From positions 104,683-168,682 of the forward strand of contig JAKAAX010000006.1 in NCBI GenBank assembly GCA_021802125.1: a stretch of DNA of 64,000 bases. The letters are read 5' to 3'. The DNA comes from Thermoplasmata archaeon. GTDB lineage: Archaea > Thermoplasmatota > Thermoplasmata > Lutacidiplasmatales > UBA184. The position numbers and the translations under genes are program-made. Below, in pieces: positions 24,742 through 32,889 of this stretch (position 1 is its first letter; each line of letters opens with the position of its first letter). The notes under the pieces are model-generated. The model had not been told where the DNA came from. It saw only the letters and a program-made list of their open reading frames with translations, and did not search any database.

Positions 24742-24772
24742 GGGGGGAGAGGCGGGGGTAGGGGGGAAAGGG
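24742..24772 (+). other. Potential G-quadruplex just after the tes stop codon
   Basis: Four G-runs of 6, 5, 6 and 3 separated by loops of 6, 2 and 3 bases on the + strand, which is the template strand for tes (minus). It begins about 40 bases beyond the tes stop. Otherwise the 260-base gap 24552-24811 holds no gene that I can support. Confidence 0.55.
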
Positions 24773-24811
24773 TTCGGCGGCGGGGACGGGCCGGACGTGC
24801 GGTCGAAGGAC

Positions 24812-26521
24812 CTACGCCGAGCCCATGCCGGGTTGGCCCTTCATGGCGCGGATTCGGTAGTAATCCGCGTCCACGACGACCTCACCGTTGACGCCCATCG
24901 TGTCCAGGGACTTCGCCTTCACCTTGTCCAGGCCCTTCGCCTTCTGGAAGTCGCCCACCGGGACGGAGAACTTCTGCTCCACCTCGGTCCTGTAGATCGG
25001 ACCGGAGTTGTACGAGCAGAACGGGATGATGCGCCCGTCCGGGATGGAGTAGTGGATATCGCAGCGCATCAGGCGCTGGATATCGTAGTCGTAGGCATCC
25101 TGGAAGTGCATGTTCCCGATGTAGAGGGCCCTCCACGCGAACTTCCCGACGGCGTCCTTCGACCCTTCGGTGAAGATCCCGGAGATGACCTTCACGACGT
25201 TCTTCTCGTTGATCCCTTCCGGGGCCTTCGAGAAGTCGAAGTACTTCGCGACGCTGTGCATGAGCTGGGCACCGGCGATCGCGGTCCGGACGCGCGCGAA
25301 GCGCGCCTCGCGGTACTTCTCGATGAGCTGCTCGACGTTCTCGAAGAACCCGTCGACGTCCATGAACCGGGTGAGCGGCGTGATCTTCCGGTTCTGGTCG
25401 ACGAAGGCGAACGTCGCGCACCCGCACCCGGGGTGCGTCGTGAGCGTCATCTTCTCCTCGCCGTGGATGATGGAGACGAGCTCCGAGATCGGCGCGACCG
25501 AGGGGACGGGGAAGAAGTCGGACTTCTCGAAAGGTCCCTCGTTGCACAGGATCCGCACGAGGTCGCTCTGCGTGAAGCGCATCGCGAAGCGGTCCTTGTC
25601 GGGAATGCGCGCCGTGAGGGCGACCGGCTGGAAGTTGACGCCGCGGACGACGTCCAGGTTGTCCAGCGCGAAGTCGATCGTGGGCATGATCTGGCTCTCG
25701 TTGAACCCTCCGACGAGCGTCGGGACGAGCACGACCGAGAGCGGCTTGTCCGGCTTGCCCACCGCGAGCTCATCGGCCGGCGAGTGCGTTCGGCGGGCGT
25801 TCTCGATCGCCCGCTGCTTCACCTTGAGGAGCGGGACCCCCCGCACCTTCCGGTAGATCTCGTCGTCGAGGCCGTCGAACTGCAGGTAGAGCGTGTGCAG
25901 GTGGTTGTTGCGCGAGGCCTGGGCGAACCCGGGCTCGTTGGCCATGCGGATCCCGTTCGTGGCCACCTGGATCTGCTTGAACCCCAACTGGTAGGCCATG
26001 TTGCAGGCGTCCAGGAAGAGGGGAGAGAGGGTGGGCTCCCCACCGGAGAACTGGACCGCGACGGCCCCCACGGGCTTCTGCTCGCGGAGCGTCTTCAGCA
26101 TGAAGTAGATCTGCTCGCGGGAGGGCTCGTAGACGTACCCCGCGGCGTTGGCGTTCGCGAAGCAGACCGGGCACTTCAGGTTGCAACGGTTCGTCAGGTC
26201 CATCAGGGCGAGCCCCGTGTGGGACTTGTGGTGCGTGCACATCCCGCAGGTGGTCGGGCAGCCCTTGAACTTGTCATAGTAGGGGTTCTCGTAGCCGACG
26301 CCGTCGTGGGCGTAGACCTCCATCCGGAGGTAGAAGTCGACGTCGTTGGAGATCACGTCCCAGAAGTAGCCGTGGGTCCTGCAGGTCTTCTCCATGACCA
26401 CGCGCCCCTCCTTCTCGCGGACGACGGCCGGGATGACCTTGATACACTCGGGGCATACCGAGGCGGTCTTTCGGGGGAGTCCACGCGGGGCCTGGAATTC
26501 CTTCATCACTCGGGCGGGCAT
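24812..26521 (-). CDS. tes: Radical SAM tetraether synthase (Tes-like; MJ0619 family)
   Basis: 569 residues. An N-terminal Cys-rich part (SVCPECIKVIP, CRTHGYFWDV, GCPTTCGMCTHH) precedes the radical SAM core, with the cluster motif CNLKCPVCFA (Cys-x3-Cys-x2-Cys) at about residue 115, QFSGGEPTLSP, and IQVATNG strands. A C-terminal Cys set (HPGCGCATFAFVD, RCDIHYS, PFCSYNS) matches the multi-cluster architecture of Tes. Known family members join archaeol phytanyl chains by C-C bonds to make macrocyclic or tetraether (GDGT) lipids. The end of the protein is YYRIRAMKGQPGMGSA. A TATA-like TTAAGAG about 70 bases upstream would give a leader of about 45 bases. Confidence 0.85.
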   Translation of the reverse strand: MPARVMKEFQAPRGLPRKTASVCPECIKVIPAVVREKEGRVVMEKTCRTHGYFWDVISNDVDFYLRMEVYAHDGVGYENPYYDKFKGCPTTCGMCTHHKSHTGLALMDLTNRCNLKCPVCFANANAAGYVYEPSREQIYFMLKTLREQKPVGAVAVQFSGGEPTLSPLFLDACNMAYQLGFKQIQVATNGIRMANEPGFAQASRNNHLHTLYLQFDGLDDEIYRKVRGVPLLKVKQRAIENARRTHSPADELAVGKPDKPLSVVLVPTLVGGFNESQIMPTIDFALDNLDVVRGVNFQPVALTARIPDKDRFAMRFTQSDLVRILCNEGPFEKSDFFPVPSVAPISELVSIIHGEEKMTLTTHPGCGCATFAFVDQNRKITPLTRFMDVDGFFENVEQLIEKYREARFARVRTAIAGAQLMHSVAKYFDFSKAPEGINEKNVVKVISGIFTEGSKDAVGKFAWRALYIGNMHFQDAYDYDIQRLMRCDIHYSIPDGRIIPFCSYNSGPIYRTEVEQKFSVPVGDFQKAKGLDKVKAKSLDTMGVNGEVVVDADYYRIRAMKGQPGMGSA

Positions 26522-26709
26522 CTTCGGTTCCTTCCTTCGTGGGGCTCGGCCGTTGGCCGACCTTGTCCCCCCTCACCCCAAGCCCACCTCTTAACCGTCA
26601 TGTAGCGAATGCAACGACATTTAACGAGCTTCGACAACCATGGGGGGTCGTAGCATGGCGTCGCCCTTATGGGTCAGGCTTGACCTTGCCCCCCTCCGAG
26701 GGGAAAGAG

Positions 26710-27237
26710 ATGCCCAAGAGCGCGTCAGCGTCGAAGTCGAAGAAGCGGCCCTCCGCCTCCCCCAGACACCCTGCAGACGCCAGAACCTCCTCGTCGGGGG
26801 CCCGACGGGCTCCTCCCTCCTCTGCCGCCGGGGCTCCCGTTCCTCTGGGCGGTCCGTCACCCTCGACGCCTGCTGCACCGACCCCTCCGGCGACCGGCAT
26901 GGGGATCACCCCCCTGCTCCGCCTCGAGAAGCCCTTCGACGTGGACGAGTTCTGCCAGCAATTGGGGGAGACGAAGGTCACCGCGACGGTCCCGCGGGAG
27001 CACCTCAACGAGGTCCTCAAGCGTGTCGTGGAGTTCATGGAGTTCGGGATCTACGTCTACGCCGTCGTCGTGCTGCCCGGTCCTTCACCCACCCTGGAGA
27101 AGTTCACGGTGCAGCTGGACCGGATCGATTTCGACAACGGGCGCAAGGGCTGGACCCCCTTCCAGGAGAAGGGGCGCTCCTCCTCCCCCTTCGGTCCGGC
27201 GGGCGACCGCTCCCCTAGGACCCCTCCGCATCCCTGA
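26710..27237 (+). CDS. Unknown protein with disordered N-terminus and conserved-looking C-terminal domain
   Basis: 175 residues. Residues 1-70 are Lys/Ser then Pro/Ala-rich; residues about 70-165 form an alpha/beta domain (LLRLEKPFDVDEFCQQLGE, TVPREHLNEVLKRVVEFMEFGIYVYAVVVLPG, FTVQLDRIDFDNGRKGW). Not recognised. No membrane helix. The ATG at 26710 follows a purine-rich GGGGAAAGAG ribosome-binding site and a TATA-like CTTATGG about 42 bases upstream. It is followed after 46 bases by a small coiled-coil gene. Confidence 0.65.
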   Translation: MPKSASASKSKKRPSASPRHPADARTSSSGARRAPPSSAAGAPVPLGGPSPSTPAAPTPPATGMGITPLLRLEKPFDVDEFCQQLGETKVTATVPREHLNEVLKRVVEFMEFGIYVYAVVVLPGPSPTLEKFTVQLDRIDFDNGRKGWTPFQEKGRSSSPFGPAGDRSPRTPPHP

Positions 27238-27283
27238 AGTAGGACCCCGGGTCTCCGGGACCCATCGAGGGTCCTGGAGAGCT

Positions 27284-27517
27284 ATGGACGACGAGAAGTG
27301 GACCGAGCTCTCGGTCCGGCTGGAAGACCTGAAGCGCCAGGTGGACGCCCTCCGCGCGCAGCAGGAGGCGCTCGTCGAGAGCGTGCAGGAGCTCACGAAG
27401 ACCTTCCGAGCCCTGGCCGTTCACCTGGGAATCGCGACGGACACGTACCGCCCCTCCGGCAGCTCCTCCTCGAGCTCGGGCCGGCGGAGCCATGACCCTC
27501 CCCCCGGGTTCGGCTAG
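27284..27517 (+). CDS. Small coiled-coil protein
   Basis: 77 residues. Residues 5-48 have heptad-like hydrophobic spacing (LSVRLEDLKRQVDALRAQQ, ALVESVQELTKTFRALAVHL), predicting a single coiled coil; the tail is Ser/Pro/Gly-rich. A GGAGAG sequence precedes the ATG. Probably co-transcribed with the gene before it. Function unknown; a dimerising adaptor is a guess. Confidence 0.6.
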   Translation: MDDEKWTELSVRLEDLKRQVDALRAQQEALVESVQELTKTFRALAVHLGIATDTYRPSGSSSSSSGRRSHDPPPGFG

Positions 27518-27732
27518 GAACGGTCTGCGACCCAACCCGTCGAGGAGCTCCAACCCGCGTCCGGCGCCGGGGTCGATCCCCTGCATCGGGCCCTTCGCGC
27601 TCGCGCAGACCCACGGTCACGGATCCAGCCACCGGGCCATCTTCGCGCCAGGAGGGGCGTTCCGTGGTCTCTTGCGCATCCGCCGTGACATTCAAGTAGG
27701 TGGTCCGCGCGTTCCAGAGCAAGGTGAGCCAC

Positions 27733-28362
27733 GTGCGGACAGGAATCGTCATCGTCGGAGTAATCTTGCTAGTGTTGGGTGCCGTACTTGCCTTTGTGCC
27801 CCTGGTGACCCAGAGCGTGCAGCAGACCGGGAGCAGCTCCTCTTCGGGCTTCTCGGGGTACGTCTGGAACAACAACGGGATTGTCCTGCCGGCGACGGTC
27901 AAGATCTCCTGGTCCGCGTCCTCAACCGTGATGTTCCTCTACATCACCTGCACCAACACGATCACCCAGAGCCAGGCGCAGGCGGCCAACTTCAACATCA
28001 GCTCCTGCAACGGGATGCAGTCCTACGGGGCGCAGTCCTCCACCTTCCTTGGCCAGACCATCCACTACGACACAGGGACGAGTGGAAGTCAGAGCATCTC
28101 GGTTCCCGCGGGCGGGACGCTCCTCTTCTCTGGAGGGAGCGGGAGTCCGACCACCATCAACATCAGTGCCAGCTACCCGGAGCCTCTGATCGGGTTCATC
28201 CTCCTGATCGTCGGCGTCCTGATCCTGCTCGTCGGACTGGTCTTGAAGTCGAAGAAGCGCGCGGCCGCAGCCCCTCCCCAGGCCTGGGGACCCGGGCAGC
28301 CGGGCGCGGGGCCAGCCGTCCAGCCGGGACCTCCGGGCCAGTGGCAGCAACCCCCGCAGTAG
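27733..28362 (+). CDS. Small bitopic membrane protein with extracellular beta domain
   Basis: 209 residues from a GTG. The start is set by an AAGGTGAG Shine-Dalgarno 5-10 bases before it; the frame is open further upstream but the hydrophobic helix begins directly after this GTG (TGIVIVGVILLVLGAVLAFV). A roughly 110-residue extracellular domain with two Cys (ITCTNT, SSCNGM) and a Q/S-rich composition leads to a second helix (PLIGFILLIVGVLILLVGLVL), KSKKR, and a Pro/Gln/Gly-rich cytoplasmic tail. Its layout matches the next gene. Codon composition is less GC-rich than neighbours. Confidence 0.7.
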   Translation: MRTGIVIVGVILLVLGAVLAFVPLVTQSVQQTGSSSSSGFSGYVWNNNGIVLPATVKISWSASSTVMFLYITCTNTITQSQAQAANFNISSCNGMQSYGAQSSTFLGQTIHYDTGTSGSQSISVPAGGTLLFSGGSGSPTTINISASYPEPLIGFILLIVGVLILLVGLVLKSKKRAAAAPPQAWGPGQPGAGPAVQPGPPGQWQQPPQ

Positions 28363-28375
28363 TCCTGGGAACTGC

Positions 28376-28402
28376 GGACCGGGCCCCTCGGGGGCCCGGT
28401 CC
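28376..28402 (+). terminator. Perfect 12-bp hairpin followed by a pyrimidine tract
   Basis: Arms 28376-28387 and 28391-28402 pair perfectly around a TCG loop, 14 bases after the preceding stop codon, and are followed by CCCTTTCCTTCCCT. A likely 3'-end signal for the 27733-28362 message. Confidence 0.65.
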
Positions 28403-28537
28403 AACCCTTTCCTTCCCTGACCCTCAGGTGGTTTCTCCCCCCGTTCGCTTCAAGCGCAAGGAGCCCGTGCCGTTCCCTCGAGCGTTGATGCGGGGCCCAA
28501 GGGGCGTCAGACGACTGTTGCGGACGGAGGGCTGCGC

Positions 28538-29146
28538 TTGCGTCCCGGCATCGTAGCGATCGGGCTCGTGGTGGTCGCTCTGGGCGCCATGAGCACCTTC
28601 GCGCCGGTCTTCTCTCCGCCCGGCGGGAGCCAGTTCGGGGCCGCGAAGATCCAGTCCAGGTCGGTGATGGTCGACTCCCGTTACGACTTCTCCTGGTCGA
28701 AAGGGGGAGCCACGGACTACGTCGCCGCCTTCGACTGCGGGACGACCACCCCCGCGAACCTATCCTCGGAATCGACAGCGGGCGCCGTCTGTCCTTCCGA
28801 GCGGTTGCTCGCCCAGGGTGCGGGGAGCTCGGGGGAGCTCTCCATCGGGGTGCCCCCGGGCGACTGGGTGATGGTCGTCGCCTTCCAGAACGCGAGCGGC
28901 ACGATCGACACAGGGGCCCAGATCTCGGTCACGGTGACCGAGGGGCTGATCGGCGTCCCCCTGATGGTTCTCGGGGCGATCGTCGCGGTGGTCGGGGCCT
29001 TCGTTCGTTCCCGGCACCCTCGGACCCTTCCGGAGGAACGACCGGTCCGCCACGGGGAGCGGGTGACCGATGGGGAGGAGATCCGGGTGCTGCCGAAGCG
29101 CCGTCCCGGTCCCGCGACCAACCGGAAGAAGCCGGGCGGGCCGTAG
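28538..29146 (+). CDS. Small bitopic membrane protein, same layout as its neighbour
   Basis: 202 residues from a TTG preceded by a GGAGGG Shine-Dalgarno. Helix 1 (GIVAIGLVVVALGAMSTFAP), an ectodomain of about 105 residues with two Cys (FDCGTT, AVCPSE), helix 2 (LIGVPLMVLGAIVAVVGAFV) and a basic cytoplasmic tail (RSRHPRTLPEER, PKRRPGPATNRKK). Topology, spacing, and two-Cys ectodomain parallel the 27733-28362 protein though sequence identity looks low; probably diverged tandem duplicates. Function unknown. Confidence 0.65.
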   Translation: MRPGIVAIGLVVVALGAMSTFAPVFSPPGGSQFGAAKIQSRSVMVDSRYDFSWSKGGATDYVAAFDCGTTTPANLSSESTAGAVCPSERLLAQGAGSSGELSIGVPPGDWVMVVAFQNASGTIDTGAQISVTVTEGLIGVPLMVLGAIVAVVGAFVRSRHPRTLPEERPVRHGERVTDGEEIRVLPKRRPGPATNRKKPGGP

Positions 29147-29223
29147 CGGCCTTCGCTCCCCTAGAGCTAGGGAGCGGTAAGTACCTCTACGGCTCTCGGC
29201 GCCTTCCCCTGAGGTCGAGAGGC

Positions 29224-31053
29224 ATGAAGGTACGTTACGTCGTAAGCGCGGAGGATGTCTCGTCGCATTACGTCCACGTCGCGATCGAGGTGTCCGGCGC
29301 TCCCGCCGCCGAGGGTGAAATCGAGCTGGTCATGCCCGTGTGGACCCCGGGCTCCTACCTGGTGCGCGAGTTCGCACGGCTCGTCCGACGGGTCCAGGCC
29401 ACTGGAGAGGATGGGCGGACCCTCGCCGTCACGAAGGTCCGGAAGAACCGGTGGAGGGTCCAGAAGGGGAAGGAGACCGCCTTCAGCTTCTCCTACAGCG
29501 TCTACGCCCACGACATCTCGGTGGAGGGCGTCGACCTCACCGAGGACCATCTCTACTTCAACGGCGCCCCGCTCTTCTGTTACGTCGACGGGACCAAGGA
29601 GGACCCCGTGGAGCTGGTCGTCCACGTCCCCTCGGGCTGGAAGGTCTACAGCGAGCTCCAGGAGCTGGGACGGAACCCGCCACGCTTCCGCGCCTCGAAC
29701 TTCGACGAGCTCGTCGATTATCCGTTCGACTCGGGAAACCCCACCGAGCTCTCCGTCCGTGCCGCCGGGGTGCCCCATCGCATCGTCCTGTGCGGCCGGG
29801 CCAACTTCTCCCCCCACAAGGTGGAGGAGGACGTCCGAAAGGTGGTGGAGGCGACCTACCGGCTCTTCGGCGATCTTCCGATGCCCCGCTACACGTTCTT
29901 CTACCACGCGAACGAGCGATGGGACGGCGGGCTCGAACATCTTGCGGGGACGGCCATCACGATGCCCGCCACGGTCTTCGCCCCGAAGAAGGACTACGAG
30001 AGCTTCCTCGAGGTGACCTGCCACGAGTACTTCCACCTGTTCAACGTCAAGCGGATCCGGTCGAAGGTCCTCGGTCCCTTCGACTACGAGAACGAGAACT
30101 ACACCCGGATGCTCTGGGCGATGGAGGGGACGACCGACTACTACGCCCACCTGCTCCTGCGCCGGGCGGGCCTCGTCACCCCGAAGAAGTACCTCGAGAA
30201 GGTCGGGGAGCGGATCAAGAAGTTCCGGGAGATCCCCGGCCGGAACCTCCAGAGCCTGGAGGAGGCGAGCTTCGACTCGTGGATCGACCTCTACCGTCCT
30301 GGGGAGGAGAGCCGGAACATCTCGATCTCCTACTACCTCAAGGGCGACCTGGTCTCGCTCTGCATGGACCTCGAGATCCGGGGCCGGACGGAGAACGCCC
30401 GTTCCCTGGACGACGTGATGCGCCACCTTTGGAAGGAGTTCGGCAAGAAGGGCGTCGGCATTCCAGAGGGGGACTGGGGGAAGGAGGCGGAGAAGGCCAC
30501 CGGGGTCGACCTCGGGAGCTTCTTCGACCGCTACGTCCGAGGACGCGACGACGTGGACTTCGCCACCTTCCTGCGGCACGCCGGCCTCTTGCTCGAGCCG
30601 AAGGACGATGAGTCGACGGAGGGTGACGAGCCGGCGGAGCTCCCGGGATTCCTGGGGGTCGAGTTCAGGCGCGAGGGGGACCGCCCGCGCATCACCGTCG
30701 CACTGGACGGAGGACCGGGGCGCCGAGCCGGGCTCACACCGGGTGACGAGCTCCTCGCCTTCGACGGGTACCGGGTCACCTTCGATTCCGTCGGCGAGAT
30801 GCTGAAGAAGTTCTCCCCGGGCGACAAGGTGTCGATCACGCTCTTCCGGCGCGGCCTCCTGCGGACCGTCGAGGCGACGCTCGGGAAGGCCCCACCCTCG
30901 AAGTGGACCCTGAAGGCGGACCCCTCGGCGTCGGAGATCGCGCGGAAGATCGCCCAGAGCTGGCTCGAGTCACCCTGGGAGGCGATCGCCGGCCGAGCCG
31001 ACGCAGACTCCGAGAAATCGAAGGAGAAGGCGAAGGAGCGTCCGAAGGCTTAG
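29224..31053 (+). CDS. M61-family metallopeptidase with PDZ domain
   Basis: 609 residues, no signal peptide. N-terminal beta domain (VWTPGSYLVREFARLVR, a family hallmark). Catalytic domain with zinc motif TCHEYFHLFNVKRIRSK (H-E-x-x-H) and the downstream Glu in LWAMEGTTDYYAHLL. A PDZ domain at about 480-565 (LGVEFRREGDRPRITVALDG, GLTPGDELLAFDGYRV, FSPGDKVSITLFRRG) precedes a Lys/Glu-rich tail. M61 enzymes are aminopeptidases preferring N-terminal Gly/Ala (glycyl aminopeptidase). A GNAT gene follows after 45 bases, probably in the same message. Identity is secure; natural substrates are unknown. Confidence 0.92.
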   Translation: MKVRYVVSAEDVSSHYVHVAIEVSGAPAAEGEIELVMPVWTPGSYLVREFARLVRRVQATGEDGRTLAVTKVRKNRWRVQKGKETAFSFSYSVYAHDISVEGVDLTEDHLYFNGAPLFCYVDGTKEDPVELVVHVPSGWKVYSELQELGRNPPRFRASNFDELVDYPFDSGNPTELSVRAAGVPHRIVLCGRANFSPHKVEEDVRKVVEATYRLFGDLPMPRYTFFYHANERWDGGLEHLAGTAITMPATVFAPKKDYESFLEVTCHEYFHLFNVKRIRSKVLGPFDYENENYTRMLWAMEGTTDYYAHLLLRRAGLVTPKKYLEKVGERIKKFREIPGRNLQSLEEASFDSWIDLYRPGEESRNISISYYLKGDLVSLCMDLEIRGRTENARSLDDVMRHLWKEFGKKGVGIPEGDWGKEAEKATGVDLGSFFDRYVRGRDDVDFATFLRHAGLLLEPKDDESTEGDEPAELPGFLGVEFRREGDRPRITVALDGGPGRRAGLTPGDELLAFDGYRVTFDSVGEMLKKFSPGDKVSITLFRRGLLRTVEATLGKAPPSKWTLKADPSASEIARKIAQSWLESPWEAIAGRADADSEKSKEKAKERPKA

Positions 31054-31098
31054 GCTCCCTTCTGGGGCTCGGAGCCTGGTGGCGCGAGGAGGTGGACC

Positions 31099-31566
31099 GT
31101 GGTCGAGGTCGTGCTGGTCCCGATGACCCCGGAGGCCTACGTGGAGTTCCGACGCGGGGTCATCCGCGGGTACGCCGCTTCGAGCGTCCAGGCGCGCCGC
31201 TGGACAGCGGAGGAAGCGCCGGCCGCGTCCGAGAAGGAGATCGACGGGCTGCTCCCGAAGGGCGTGGCGACCCCCGACCACTTCCTCTTCACGGTGCACG
31301 AGACCGAGGGGGGTCCGAAGGTCGGCGTCCTCTGGGTGACGAAGCGGAAGAACGAGGCTTTCGTCTACGAGCTCGAGATCGCCGAGGCCCACAGAGGCCG
31401 GGGGTTGGGGCGCGCGACGATGCTTGAGGCGGAGAAGGTCGCTCGAGGGTTCGGGGCGCCTCGGATCGGACTGCACGTCTTCGGAACGAACGCGACCGCC
31501 CGGGCGCTCTACAAGAGCCTGGGCTACGCCGAGACGAGCGTGCTCATGTCGAAGGACCTAGCCTGA
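31099..31566 (+). CDS. GNAT-family N-acetyltransferase
   Basis: 155 residues from a GTG with a GGAGG-like element (gcgaggagg) upstream. The acetyl-CoA motif A is YELEIAEAHRGRGLGRATMLEAE (R/Q-G-x-G-x-A type), followed by IGLHVFGTNATARALYKSLGYAET, the usual N-x-x-A-x-x-x-Y-x-x-x-G-F/Y motif B. Substrate unknown. Its position after a peptidase could hint at peptide or amino-acid acetylation, but this is only context. The last 9 bases overlap the convergent DUF35-fusion gene. Confidence 0.9.
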   Translation: MVEVVLVPMTPEAYVEFRRGVIRGYAASSVQARRWTAEEAPAASEKEIDGLLPKGVATPDHFLFTVHETEGGPKVGVLWVTKRKNEAFVYELEIAEAHRGRGLGRATMLEAEKVARGFGAPRIGLHVFGTNATARALYKSLGYAETSVLMSKDLA

Positions 31567-32838
31567 GGTCCGTCGCGGGCCTTTCCCTCGAGATGGGCCG
31601 TTCGCGGACGGAGCGTCCGCGCTGCCGGGGGCCACGAGGACGGCCTTCAGTCCGTACCGCCAGGCCCCCTCTTGCGGATAGAGGCGGCGGAGGACGAGCT
31701 CCACCTCACCGCCGCTGGGCGCGCCGGGAGGTTGCTGATCGGTGAACTGGAACGTCAGGGTCGGGCCTTCCTCCGGCCATCGGACGAGCCCGACGGCGTA
31801 GCTGCCGTAGACCTCCTGGTGCCAGTCGAACTCCGTGGGTTGGGCCCCCTTGTGGATCAACGTCGCGCTCTCGACCTTCGCCCCGACCCTGGGCAGCCGG
31901 CTCCGGCGCAGGCCGTCGCGCGCCCCGCACAGATGGCATCGTCCCACGGGGGGGAGCGAGAAGCCGTGGCACGAAGCGCAACGCTCCCCCTCCAGACGCC
32001 AGCGGGCGGGGATCGACGCAGTGTAGCTTTCCCGCGAGAGGTAGGCCCCCTGGCTCACCGAGGCCATGGGGGCGCCCGCTCGGGCCCTCCAGGCGTCGTC
32101 CGGGACCTGGAAGAAGGTGCGGTCCTCGGGAACGGGATACCCGGCAATGGGGACCCCCCGTCCCTCGAGGAACGTTCGCAACGCCGTCCGCTCGGCGGTC
32201 GCGTGGACCCAGGTGGCGGAAGCCCCTTCGGGCGTGCGCGTGGCGGCCTCCGCGAGCGTGAGGAGGACCGCGGTCCCGGAACCGGGTGGGGCACGGAAAC
32301 CCATGAGCGACGGGGTGTTCGGCGATCCGGAGGGGGAAGCCCCGTCTCCCGTGACCCACGTGCGCTGCGGCGGTGTGTCCTCCGCCGCTACCGTCGGCGG
32401 ACGCGCGCGAGCCGCACCGAAGGCGAGGGCCACCGCGATCGCACTCCTGCGGGGGGGGTCCTCGACCCCGGCCCCTAGGGGGGAGGCGAGCTGGGCCCCG
32501 AGCACCCACGTGGCGCCCCCGGTGGAATCTCCCGGATCGTCCAGCGCATCCGAGAGGGCTTTCACCGCGCCTTCCGCGTTCTCGGGGTAGGAGAGGATGT
32601 CCACCGGCGGAAGTCCCCACGCTTCGAAGAGCGCCGCCCGCTCCTCGCCGCTCAGCGAGGAGACGATACGGATGGTCCGGACCTCGGCCCTCGCGCCGGG
32701 CTCCAGCCTCTGCACGCGGCGGAGGAGATCTCCCGCGCGGACAAGCAGGGTGAACGCGTCCTCGTCGGGGCCTTCCACGATGACGTTGCCCCGCGCCCAG
32801 ACCGGGACGGCGACAGCTGCCGCGACCACGACCGACAT
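31558..32838 (-). CDS. HMG-CoA-synthase-like domain fused to a DUF35 zinc-ribbon/OB-fold domain
   Basis: 426 residues. The C-terminal part from about residue 275 is DUF35: rubredoxin-like zinc ribbon CASCHGFSLPPVGRCHLCGA, then an OB-fold (SATLIHKGAQPTEFDWHQEVYGSYAVGLVRW..., TLTFQFTD). The first 270 residues resemble a degraded HMG-CoA synthase/thiolase fold: GPDEDAFTLLVRAGDLLRRV matches the DEDAFT segment after strand 1, then ILSYPENAEGAVKALSDAL and a TWVLGAQLASP strand. No convincing catalytic Cys is visible. In archaea, separate DUF35 proteins bridge thiolase and HMG-CoA synthase and pass acetoacetyl-CoA; the upstream thiolase gene (51 bases away) supports a complex of that kind. The HMGCS assignment of the N-domain is inference. 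Confidence 0.72.
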   Translation of the reverse strand: MSVVVAAAVAVPVWARGNVIVEGPDEDAFTLLVRAGDLLRRVQRLEPGARAEVRTIRIVSSLSGEERAALFEAWGLPPVDILSYPENAEGAVKALSDALDDPGDSTGGATWVLGAQLASPLGAGVEDPPRRSAIAVALAFGAARARPPTVAAEDTPPQRTWVTGDGASPSGSPNTPSLMGFRAPPGSGTAVLLTLAEAATRTPEGASATWVHATAERTALRTFLEGRGVPIAGYPVPEDRTFFQVPDDAWRARAGAPMASVSQGAYLSRESYTASIPARWRLEGERCASCHGFSLPPVGRCHLCGARDGLRRSRLPRVGAKVESATLIHKGAQPTEFDWHQEVYGSYAVGLVRWPEEGPTLTFQFTDQQPPGAPSGGEVELVLRRLYPQEGAWRYGLKAVLVAPGSADAPSANGPSRGKGPRRTSG

Positions 32839-32889
32839 GCGACCCTACCTCCGAACTCCTGCCGAACCCGACCCTCGCTCCTCTCCGGT

